Source: an uncultured Phycisphaerales bacterium
Lineage (GTDB): Bacteria; Planctomycetota; Phycisphaerae; WQYP01
Direction: 5' to 3'
Assembly (NCBI GenBank): GCA_937901265.1
Contig: CALCHA010000371.1
Span: 1-5,135, forward strand
DNA: 5,135 nucleotides
Part shown: positions 1 through 5,134 of the stretch, in pieces
Layout of the letters: each line of letters begins with the position of its first letter
How positions within the stretch are numbered: the stretch's first letter is position 1
Position numbers and translations under genes: made by a program
The notes under the pieces: generated by a model
The model's input: the letters and a program-made list of their open reading frames with translations, nothing else
What the model was told of the DNA's origin: nothing
Database searches by the model: none

Positions 1-1
1 T

Positions 2-397
2 CTGGCGGTGGGGTTCACCCCCGTGGCGGCGTGCAGCGCGGGCCTGATGCTGGCTGCCGGCGAGCGGCTGGGCGGGGTGGACGGCCTGGGCTGGCTGGTG
101 CGGACCTACCCGCACGTGCCCGGAATCGATTTCGCTGGCACGGTCGTCGAATCGAGCGCGCCGGAGTTCCAGCTAGGCGAAGCGGTCCTGTTGACCGGCT
201 GGCGGGTCGGGGAGGCCCACTGGGGCGGCTATGCTGAGCGCGCCCGGGTGCGGAGCGAATGGCTCGTGAAGATGCCCGAAGGCCTCGATGCCTTCCACGC
301 GATGGCGCTGGGCACGGCAGGGTTGACCGCCAGGCGCGCGGTGATGGCGCTCGTGGAAGCGGGAACCGTGCACGACTCGGGCGAGGGGCTGGTGAGG
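2..397 (+). pseudogene. YhdH/AcuI-type quinone oxidoreductase, internal fragment truncated at 3' end
   Basis: This is a fragment of a zinc-independent medium-chain reductase of the YhdH/AcuI type, a cytosolic NADPH-dependent family that includes acryloyl-CoA reductase. From about base 105 the translation carries family-typical stretches: YPHVPGIDFAGTV, then LLTGWRVGEAHWGGYAE, RSEWLVKMPEGLDAFHAM and GTAGLTA. These match my memory of E. coli YhdH closely. The gene enters from the window edge, so its start is not visible. The first 25-30 visible residues fit the family poorly and lack its NYKD motif. Similarity fades after VMALVEAG (341-364), perhaps at about 394. The Rossmann-fold motif (TGASGGVG) and the whole nucleotide-binding half are missing. 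The frame stays open to a TAG at 551-553 only by running antisense through the sppA fragment. A truncated product would not be expected to be active. Family call is firm; pseudogene status assumes the assembly is right. Confidence 0.75.
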
Positions 398-405
398 CTG
401 CAGGG
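395..405. other. Breakpoint joining the yhdH-like and sppA-like fragments
   Basis: Two convergent gene fragments lose homology to their families at the same place. On the plus strand YhdH similarity ends by about 394. On the minus strand SppA similarity persists to the proline of the lysine-containing motif, whose codon is 403-405. A CTGCAG palindrome (a PstI site) sits at 398-403, inside the join. Deletion of both 3' halves of an ancestral convergent pair would give exactly this layout without any inversion. A chimeric assembly or cloning join would look the same. The exact base cannot be fixed without an intact relative. Confidence 0.6.
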
Positions 406-1002
406 TCCCTCGGCCACTTTGAATTTGCCGACCTGCACGAAGTCGGCCGTGACGCTGAGCTTGTCGAGGGTGCCCTTGAAAAAGACCATCTGCAGGCCGA
501 CGCCCGGGAGCATGAGGGTGCCGTTCTCGGGCATGATGACGGTGTCGGCATAGCTGGCCAGGACATAGGTGGGCAGGTCGTAATCGGAGGCGTAGACGGC
601 GACACGTTTGCCGGCCTTGCGGAGGTTGCCCAGCAGGCCGCCGATTTCCTGCGACTGGTTCAAGTTGAGGGTGAAGGCGGAGAGGTCGAGGAGGACGCCG
701 CCGAGGGCGGGGTCTTTGGCGGCCTTGTTGAGGGTGACGATGAGCGAGGAGAGAGCCTGGGCTTTGCCGCTGCCGGTGAGACTGGCGAGGGAGAGGCTGA
801 AGGATTCCGGGCGTTCCAGGAGGCCGTCGGTGAGGCGGATGACGGCGATGCGGGCGCGCTTGGCCGGCGGGAGAGTGGCGGCCGCGGGGGCGGAGGGCCG
901 CGCGGGGGCAGTGGTCTGGGCGAAGGAAAACTGGATGCTCGTGGCCAGCAGACCCGCGGCCAACAGGACGGACAACCGGGCGGACAACAGGGCTTTGTTC
1001 AT
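403..1002 (-). pseudogene. sppA: Signal peptide peptidase SppA (S49), N-terminal domain only
   Basis: SppA is a membrane-associated or periplasmic serine protease that degrades cleaved signal peptides using a Ser/Lys dyad. The ATG at 1002-1000 is preferred over upstream codons because GGGAG lies 7 nt before it and it opens a good signal sequence: K3/R9, a hydrophobic core at about 10-23 and a cleavage site near FSFA-Q (residue 28). A Pro/Ala-rich linker follows (about 30-47), then an SppA fold with GGVLLDLSAF, a KAGKRVAVYASDYD strand, YVLASYADTV and FFKGTLDKL. GKFK (residues 192-195) corresponds to the E. coli GTYKSAVEP segment, which I recall as carrying catalytic Lys209. Homology stops at Pro200. 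The frame stays open to 229 (257 codons) only as the antisense of the YhdH fragment. The C-terminal domain with the nucleophilic serine is absent, so activity is not expected. It lies 56 bp downstream of the glycosyltransferase gene on the same strand and may share its transcript. Confidence 0.78.
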
Positions 1003-1007
1003 CACCG

Positions 1008-1014
1008 CTCTCCC
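1008..1014 (-). promoter_or_regulatory. Ribosome binding site of the sppA fragment
   Basis: On the minus strand GGGAGAG is followed, 7 nt after its GGGAG core, by the ATG at 1002. This decides the start against the longer open frame reaching 1059, whose extra codons overlap the stop region of the upstream gene and do not look like a signal peptide. Confidence 0.6.
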
Positions 1015-1058
1015 GTGAAAGATCAAACGGAAGTGTAGCATGATAAGGGGTGGCGGCA

Positions 1059-2852
1059 CTACCGGGCGGGAGAGGGGGGATCGAAGCGCAGCAGCAGCGT
1101 GGGGCGGCCTTCATCTTCCCATGCACCCAGCAGCGTGCGCGTGCGGCCGGTGGCGGCCTGAAATGCGGCGGCCAGGGGACTGCCGCCATGGTCATCGATG
1201 AACATCAGAAACAGCGGGTCGGTGGGATGGGCGCGAGCCTCGGCGATGAGCTGGTCGAGGGTACGCTCCGGCAGCGCCTGGTCGGCGAAATAGAGCGACG
1301 ACAGCCAGGGGCGGACATCGCCGCCGGGAAAGGTGTAGAGGGGGTGGCCGGCGGCGGCGCGGAGGGCCTGCTCCAGCGGCGCGTGCACGGCGTTGGTGTG
1401 GGTTCCGGGGTCCATGCGGTAGGCGGCCTGGCCGACGATCCCCACGCCCCACGCACACAGGGCCAGCCAGAGGAGTGCCTCGGCAAAGCGGCGACGGAAC
1501 TGGAGGTGCCAGAGGTAGATGCCGGCGGCGGCGACGAGGGCGAAGAGGAGCGCGAAGAGGGGCGTCGCCATCGCCGCCAGCGCGCCGCGGGCCGAGCCGA
1601 GAAACGCCGGCGGGGTGAAGCCGCACTTGATCCACACCACCGCGAGGAGGCCCGCCACGCCCGGCCCGATGAAGCAGATGGCCTGGCCCGCCAGCAGGAG
1701 GATGGCGGCGGGTTCGAGTTTGCGATCGGTGCGGAGGCGGACGAATTCCTGCCAGACGGCAGCGCAGAGGAGGGCGGCGTAGGGGAAGAGCTGGAGGGCG
1801 TAGCGCGGCTTTTTTTCGGAGGGGAGCGTGAGGAGCAGAAGGCCGCCGACGAGCAGGAGCCAGAGGAGCCAGCGGCCGCGGCGTTCGCGGTCGGCGGGGA
1901 GGGGATCGGCGTGCGACTTGAGGAATGGCAGGCAGAGGCCTGCGATGACGAGCGGTGTGAGGGGGGCGACCCAGGCGAGGAAGGCGAGGTAGTAGAAGGG
2001 GGATTTTTGGAGTTGTGCTTTGGTGCCGGCGGCGGCGGGGTTGACGGCGTGGCCGGTGCCGAACTGGATGAACTCCGATTTCCAGCGCGACCAGGCGTCG
2101 GGGTATTGGTGGCCGATGACGTAGAGCCAGGGGAAGAAGGTGGCGACGCTGAAGAGTGCGGCGAGGGCGACGCCGGCGAAGACAGGGAGGCGGCGATGGA
2201 AGAGAAGCAGCCAGAGGCCCAGGGGGAGCATGACGGTGGCGACGGGGACGGGGCCCTTGGACATGACGGAGAGGCCGGTGGTGACGCCGGCGCCGGCGAC
2301 CAGGAGCCACCAGCGGCCAGGGGTGGGCCGCGGCGTTTCGGCGAGCGCCACGAGGAACGCGGCGCCGCAGGTGAGAAAAGCGGTGGCGAAGATGTCGTAG
2401 GAGGCGAGGCGGGCCTGGCGGTTGAAAATGATCATCGCCGGCAGGAGCACCGCGGCGAGCAGGGCGTAGCGGCGGTTGGCTTTGGGAGCGTCGGCGGGGT
2501 TTTCGAAGAGGACGCAGCCCAGGCCGTAGGTGGCGATGCCGGTAAGCAGGCCCATGAGCAGGGAGGGGAGACGGAGGATCCAGAGGGAATCGTGGTGGAA
2601 AAAATCGACGAAGGCCGCGGGGATCCAGACGGGCAGGGGCGGCTTTTCGAGGCGCGGGACGCCGTTGAGGGTGGGCATCAGCCAGTGGCCATCACGGAAG
2701 GCCTCGCGCACGGGCACGAGGTTGAAGAGTTCCATCATGTCGACGGGATCGCCCGTGCCCAGAAAGAAGACAAGCAGCGTGACGGTGGCCAGCGTGATCA
2801 ACAGCAGGGCGGCGGCGTGGGAGAGTGGGCGGCGAGCGAGAACTGGGAACAT
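1059..2852 (-). CDS. ArnT/PMT-like family 39 glycosyltransferase, integral membrane
   Basis: This 597-residue polytopic protein is of the ArnT/dolichyl-phosphate-mannose-protein mannosyltransferase type (PMT_2-like). Such enzymes move a sugar from a polyprenyl-phosphate donor to lipid A, protein or another envelope acceptor on the periplasmic face. TM1 spans about 13-32. The first periplasmic loop holds the expected acidic cluster (D35, D38, E41) and the family signature GHWLMPTLNG...EKPPLPVW (55-76). Further family marks are RLASYD (148-153), SKGP (198-201) and KKPRY before a helix (348-352). About ten to twelve hydrophobic helices run to roughly residue 485, followed by a soluble C-terminal tail of about 110 residues. 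Length fits the family (about 550-600). The ATG at 2852 begins a short cytoplasmic N-terminus just before TM1, but its Shine-Dalgarno is weak (GGTAAG). The truncated sppA follows after 56 bp. Donor and acceptor cannot be told from sequence, so no arnT symbol is given. Confidence 0.88.
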   Translation of the reverse strand: MFPVLARRPLSHAAALLLITLATVTLLVFFLGTGDPVDMMELFNLVPVREAFRDGHWLMPTLNGVPRLEKPPLPVWIPAAFVDFFHHDSLWILRLPSLLMGLLTGIATYGLGCVLFENPADAPKANRRYALLAAVLLPAMIIFNRQARLASYDIFATAFLTCGAAFLVALAETPRPTPGRWWLLVAGAGVTTGLSVMSKGPVPVATVMLPLGLWLLLFHRRLPVFAGVALAALFSVATFFPWLYVIGHQYPDAWSRWKSEFIQFGTGHAVNPAAAGTKAQLQKSPFYYLAFLAWVAPLTPLVIAGLCLPFLKSHADPLPADRERRGRWLLWLLLVGGLLLLTLPSEKKPRYALQLFPYAALLCAAVWQEFVRLRTDRKLEPAAILLLAGQAICFIGPGVAGLLAVVWIKCGFTPPAFLGSARGALAAMATPLFALLFALVAAAGIYLWHLQFRRRFAEALLWLALCAWGVGIVGQAAYRMDPGTHTNAVHAPLEQALRAAAGHPLYTFPGGDVRPWLSSLYFADQALPERTLDQLIAEARAHPTDPLFLMFIDDHGGSPLAAAFQAATGRTRTLLGAWEDEGRPTLLLRFDPPSPAR

Positions 2853-2876
2853 GGGCGTAGCTTACCGCGAGAGAAA

Positions 2877-2914
2877 GGGGAATGCGGAATGGGCAATAGA
2901 GAATGAGGGAGGGT
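2877..2914. repeat. Low-complexity GGAATG-type purine-rich segment
   Basis: Imperfect short repeats (GGGAATGC, GGAATGGG, CAATAGAGAATGAGGG) lie just upstream of the membrane glycosyltransferase gene, in its presumed leader. No coding potential or stable hairpin is evident. It may be replication-slippage filler. The remaining bases up to the hairpin at 2979 show nothing recognisable. Confidence 0.35.
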
Positions 2915-2978
2915 CGGACTCTGGGCAGAGAGCGGCTCTGGTGGAGATCGATGCGGCCGGGGCTCCGCCGCGCTGTGC

Positions 2979-3022
2979 AAAAATAGTAAGGGCGAGAGGC
3001 CCTGGGAGGGAGCTCTCGCCCT
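2979..3022 (-). terminator. Rho-independent terminator-like hairpin, leftward
   Basis: A perfect 10-bp stem pairs AGGGCGAGAG (2989-2998 as plus strand) with CTCTCGCCCT (3013-3022) around a 14-nt loop. On the minus strand the stem is followed by TACTATTTTT, so the T-tract is complete only from 2983 to 2979. On the plus strand the hairpin is followed by ATG and a G run, so it would work leftward only. It may end ssrA transcription (the mature 3' end is 132 nt upstream), end a small RNA started at the promoter 3092-3121, or act as an attenuator ahead of the glycosyltransferase gene. Confidence 0.65.
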
Positions 3023-3024
3023 AT

Positions 3025-3036
3025 GGGGGGGGGGGG
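3025..3036. repeat. Run of 12 consecutive G
   Basis: Twelve G on the plus strand sit directly beside the terminator-like hairpin. Homopolymers of this length are slippage-prone in cells and error-prone in sequencing, so the true length may differ. It is not inside a supported gene, so any variation would affect only a leader or small RNA. Confidence 0.85.
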
Positions 3037-3039
3037 AAT

Positions 3040-3068
3040 CGTTACCGGTCGCCATGACGCGTTACCGG
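3040..3068. repeat. Two 9-bp direct repeats CGTTACCGG, 20-bp period
   Basis: CGTTACCGG occurs at 3040-3048 and 3060-3068, an exact repeat spaced about two helical turns apart (20 bp start to start). The placement, just downstream of the leftward promoter at 3092-3121, would suit a regulator binding to one face of the helix, or a repeated RNA element. No known operator is recognised. Confidence 0.5.
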
Positions 3069-3091
3069 GTTTTTAACTTGGTTGGCTTTCA

Positions 3092-3121
3092 ACTATATCC
3101 GGGTTAGCTGATGTTTGTCAA
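3092..3121 (-). promoter_or_regulatory. Sigma70-type promoter, leftward
   Basis: On the minus strand a perfect -35 hexamer TTGACA (3121-3116) is followed after 18 bp by TATAGT (3097-3092), one mismatch from TATAAT. It is the best promoter match I found in the non-coding DNA of the window. It lies 32 bp past the mature 3' end of ssrA, so it cannot be the ssrA promoter. It points at the terminator-like hairpin and the membrane glycosyltransferase gene. Confidence 0.6.
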
Positions 3122-3153
3122 GGAACCGCGGAAGGTATTTGAAAGTTTTTTAG

Positions 3154-3529
3154 TGGAGGCGGAGGGAGTCGAACCCTCGTCCCGAGGCAGGTTGATGCTA
3201 ACCTCTACGTGCGTAGGCCACAGTTTTTCTCATCACCACCGACGCGTATGACCTGGCTTCGGCAATGACCAGCTCCTCCTGATCTTAGCTCGTTGCCGAG
3301 AAACGTTGCAACGAGAGCAGTCTGCTTAATGACGATGAACACCCCGACACAGACGATCGGAGGTCATCGTTGCTACCTAACTAGGTTAGGCGGCGAGACG
3401 GAGGCTTGCGCCACCGACTGGGAACTTGTAGTTCTCAGCATTTAAGTTTTGCCACTCAGTTTTACGACTTGAATGACGGGTCGGCACGCCATTAGGACCA
3501 CTACTGTCCGGTCGATACCTGGCGCCCCC
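3154..3529 (-). ncRNA. ssrA: Transfer-messenger RNA (tmRNA), one-piece form
   Basis: tmRNA rescues stalled ribosomes together with SmpB: it enters as an alanyl-tRNA mimic and then encodes a degradation tag. The 5' end GGGGGCG (3529-3523) pairs with CGCCTCC (3161-3155) as a 7-bp acceptor stem with one G-U, followed by discriminator A at 3154. The T-arm GAGGG-TTCGACT-CCCTC lies just inside the 3' end, and GGACGAGGGTTCGACTCCC closely resembles other bacterial tmRNAs. The 5' side carries the expected GGTATCGACCGGAC segment near the D-loop position. A tag reading frame sits about 90 nt in, with its stop in a hairpin (CCTAAC-CTA-GTTAGG). Length is 376 nt, normal for a non-permuted tmRNA. The genome encodes CTA (3153-3151) where CCA would be, so CCA must be added after processing. 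No terminator follows immediately; the hairpin at 2979-3022 is the nearest. Confidence 0.95.
3386..3439 (-). other. tmRNA tag-peptide reading frame (AENYKFPVGGASLRLAA)
   Basis: Inside ssrA, an open frame beginning at GCT (3439-3437) and ending at TAA (3388-3386) encodes a 17-residue tag with the proteolysis signal LAA at its C-terminus. A second in-frame stop (TAG) follows two codons later. The frame is closed at GCA or GGC in the other registers, which supports GCT as the resume codon. The tag is longer than the E. coli ANDENYALAA core but shares ENY near the start and LAA at the end. The first residue rests on analogy with known resume codons. Confidence 0.85.
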
Positions 3530-3556
3530 AAATTTTCAAAGAGCAAGTCGCATGAA

Positions 3557-3576
3557 GATTACCGAAAAAAGTAATC
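3557..3576. repeat. Inverted repeat GATTAC-N8-GTAATC upstream of ssrA
   Basis: A perfect 6-bp inverted repeat with an 8-nt A-rich spacer lies 28 bp upstream of the mature tmRNA 5' end. It could be an operator or a hairpin in the tmRNA precursor leader. It is not a terminator in either direction, because no T-tract follows the stem. A weak CATACT (minus strand, 3582-3577) beside it could be the ssrA -10, but I find no good -35. Confidence 0.4.
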
Positions 3577-3790
3577 AGTATGGTGGGTTGGGGAAAACTC
3601 GTGTTGGGAGGGTTATTCCTCGCCCCGCCTTACTGCGACTGACTATGCCGTAATAATAGCCATCGCGTGCGGAGAGTCAAGCGTGCGGGAAAAGAAATCC
3701 TGAAAAATTTTATTCTTCCGGACGCAAGCGGTGGCACCGGAGCGCTCTGGCGGCGAGCATGCGTGGGTTCCTGGGGAGTGTTTCGTCGCG
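3577..3790. other. Divergent intergenic region between ssrA and the GT4 gene
   Basis: About 210 bp without a supported gene, noticeably more AT-rich in parts (TAATAATAG at 3651, AAAAATTTTATTC at 3704-3715). It must hold the ssrA promoter on the minus strand and probably that of the GT4 gene on the plus strand. I can find no pair of hexamers close to consensus for either. Short open frames here are compositional shadows. Confidence 0.5.
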
Positions 3791-5002
3791 ATGAAACGGG
3801 TGTTGTACATTGGTGCCGGCGCGCCTTGGGCGGGCGGCGCGGGATATCTGGTGCGGCAGGCGACGCTGCTGCGGGCGCTCGCGCGCGTGGCAAAGCTGCA
3901 TCTGGGCCTCTTCGACTTTCCCCCCGATGCGCCGCCGCCGCCATTTGACTGTGCGATCACGCCGCTGATGCTGCAGCCGCGGCCGGCGTACGGCAAACTG
4001 CGCGCGGGGCTCGCGGACCTTTTTAATCCGCTGCCCCGACTGGTGCGCGCGATCGATGCCCCCGCGACACGGGCACCGTTGGCGGCCTTGCAACCCGCGG
4101 AATTTTCGGCGGTGGTGGCTTACCGCATCGACTTCGCCTTCGCCGCCGGCGTGCTGGGCCAGCCGCGGCTGGTGCTGGACGTCGACGATCCAGAACATCT
4201 GCGGTGGCGGCGGCGGATGGAGGCGGAGGGGGTGCGGATCGATTGGCGCACCGAGCGTGACCTCGGGAAGCTGCAGCGCTTTGAGCAGGAGGCGGTGGCC
4301 GGGGCGGCCAAAGCGTTTGTCTGCGCGGAGGAAGATCGCCGGGCGTTTGTGGGGGAGAACCTGATCGTGGTGCCCAACGGCGTGGTGGTGCCGCCGCTGC
4401 GCAAGCGGCCGGTGACGCAGCCGGTGGTGCTGTTTCTGGGGAACTTCGCAGCGGGTCCGGGCTCGCCCAACGGGGACGCGCTGGTGTGGTTCATCGGCGA
4501 GGTGTGGCCGCTGGTGCTGCGTGAAACGCCAGCCGCGGAATGCCGGATCGTCGGGAGGATGAGCGATGACATTCGTTCGCGCGTGGCGGGGGCTGCGGGC
4601 GTGCGGGTGATGGGGTTCGTGGAATCGCTGGAGGGCGCGTTTGCCGCAGCGCGGGTGAGCGTGGCGCCGCTGCGGTTCGGGACGGGGACGCGGATCAAGA
4701 TCATCGACGCGTGGGCGCACGGTTGTCCGGTGGTGAGCACGGCGGCGGGGGCGGCGGGGCTGGCGGCCAGGAGCGGGGAGAACATCCTGATCGCCGATGA
4801 TGCGGCGGGGTTTGCGGCGCACTGCGTGGCGTTGCTGAAGGATCCGGTGAAGGCGGCGCTGCTCGGAGCATCGGGCTGGCGCACGGCGGCGGCGGCGTAT
4901 GATGCAGCGAAGATCGAGCAGCGGCTGGTGGGGTTTTTCGGGGCGTTTCTGGAGGGGGCGGCCCGCGATCGGGCGACGCCCCGGCCCGAAGGCCGGGGCT
5001 AA
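3791..5002 (+). CDS. GT4-family (GT-B fold) glycosyltransferase
   Basis: This 403-residue cytosolic or peripheral-membrane enzyme most likely transfers a sugar from a nucleotide-sugar donor during polysaccharide or glycolipid synthesis. The N-terminal Rossmann domain starts with KRVLYIGAGAPWAGGAGY (2-19), whose Gly-rich loop is the usual acceptor-side motif. The DVDDPE segment (130-135) and VVPNGV (193-198) are typical of GT4 proteins. The C-terminal donor domain has VVLFLGNFA, CRIVGR, VRVMGFV and the signature FGTGTRIKIIDAWAHGCPVVST (296-317). The positions of the two EX7E glutamates are T298 and D306, a subfamily-like variant. The ATG at 3791 is chosen because homology begins there and GGGGAG lies at 3773-3778, although 12 nt is a long spacing. 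A GTG 20 codons upstream adds only unlike residues. The last seven residues (PRPEGRG) come from a palindrome. No transmembrane helix is visible. It stands alone, divergent from ssrA; donor and acceptor are unknown. Confidence 0.9.
   Translation: MKRVLYIGAGAPWAGGAGYLVRQATLLRALARVAKLHLGLFDFPPDAPPPPFDCAITPLMLQPRPAYGKLRAGLADLFNPLPRLVRAIDAPATRAPLAALQPAEFSAVVAYRIDFAFAAGVLGQPRLVLDVDDPEHLRWRRRMEAEGVRIDWRTERDLGKLQRFEQEAVAGAAKAFVCAEEDRRAFVGENLIVVPNGVVVPPLRKRPVTQPVVLFLGNFAAGPGSPNGDALVWFIGEVWPLVLRETPAAECRIVGRMSDDIRSRVAGAAGVRVMGFVESLEGAFAAARVSVAPLRFGTGTRIKIIDAWAHGCPVVSTAAGAAGLAARSGENILIADDAAGFAAHCVALLKDPVKAALLGASGWRTAAAAYDAAKIEQRLVGFFGAFLEGAARDRATPRPEGRG
4979..4998. repeat. Perfect GC-rich palindrome at the 3' end of the GT4 gene
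   Basis: CCCCGGCC (4979-4986) and GGCCGGGG (4991-4998) form an 8-bp perfect stem around CGAA. The stem lies in the last codons of the glycosyltransferase gene, with the TAA immediately after (5000-5002). No T-tract follows (CTAAACAGGGG), so it is not a standard intrinsic terminator. It could act as an mRNA 3' stabiliser between the convergent genes, or be one copy of a dispersed REP-like palindrome that has landed on the gene end. Confidence 0.6.
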
Positions 5003-5020
5003 ACAGGGGCTTGGCTTTGA

Positions 5021-5134
5021 TCACAATGAATGGGCGGGCTTGGGCAGATCACTGTTGATTTTTTGCTGGGTGGATTGTTTGCCGTCGAAGGTGAAGAGCA
5101 TCATGTGGTCGTCGATGAGCGTCTGGAGGTGGAA
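5021..5134 (-). CDS. C-terminal end of an unidentified protein, partial
   Basis: An open minus-strand frame enters from the right edge and ends at TGA (5023-5021), giving 37 residues: FHLQTLIDDHMMLFTFDGKQ followed by a Lys/Pro-containing tail ending in HSL. Codons strongly prefer C at the third position (TTC, CTC, ATC, GAC), as expected of a real gene in this GC-rich genome, while the other frames are poorer. Family is not recognised. It converges on the GT4 gene with only 18 bp between stop codons, so the two must share whatever ends transcription there. Confidence 0.55.
   Translation of the reverse strand, partial: FHLQTLIDDHMMLFTFDGKQSTQQKINSDLPKPAHSL

Larger units (their letters stand above)
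2979..3085 (-). ncRNA. Candidate small RNA or attenuated leader downstream of ssrA
   Basis: A promoter-like pair of hexamers (3092-3121) would start transcription near 3085, and the hairpin with its T-tract ends at 2979. This gives a transcript of about 105 nt with no credible protein. The minus-strand frame from the ATG at 3055 reads through the poly-C run and the hairpin and has no protein-like composition. The transcript would contain two copies of CCGGTAACG, a run of 12 C and the terminator stem. It matches no RNA family that I recognise. The alternative is a 5' leader of about 230 nt for the membrane glycosyltransferase gene (start 2852) in which the hairpin attenuates. This is inferred only from signal placement. 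Confidence 0.35.

Noticed and set aside
259..1038. Plus-strand open frame of 259 codons opposite the sppA fragment
   Set aside because: Gly/Glu-rich shadow of the minus-strand gene, which has a signal peptide, a ribosome binding site and S49 motifs.
1050..2906. Long plus-strand open frame (618 codons) antisense to the membrane glycosyltransferase gene
   Set aside because: Its composition is dominated by Gly, Glu, Ala and Arg with no domain. It mirrors the GC-rich codon pattern of the opposite-strand gene, which has clear family motifs and transmembrane helices.
2798..3055. 85-codon minus-strand frame starting at the ATG at 3055
   Set aside because: It runs through the poly-C tract and the terminator hairpin, overlaps the true glycosyltransferase start in another frame, and is Pro/Ser-rich without protein character.
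3100..3200. Possible mobile-element attachment site at the 3' end of ssrA
   Set aside because: ssrA 3' ends are known integration targets, but there is no integrase gene in the window and I saw no second copy of the tmRNA 3' end.
3731..3790. Upstream GTG start for the GT4 protein (20 extra residues)
   Set aside because: The extra residues do not resemble the family, and the ATG at 3791 begins directly with the expected first beta-strand and has a ribosome binding site.
3710..4822. Minus-strand open frame of 370 codons opposite the GT4 gene
   Set aside because: Arg/Pro/His-rich antisense shadow; the plus-strand frame has the GT4 signature motifs.
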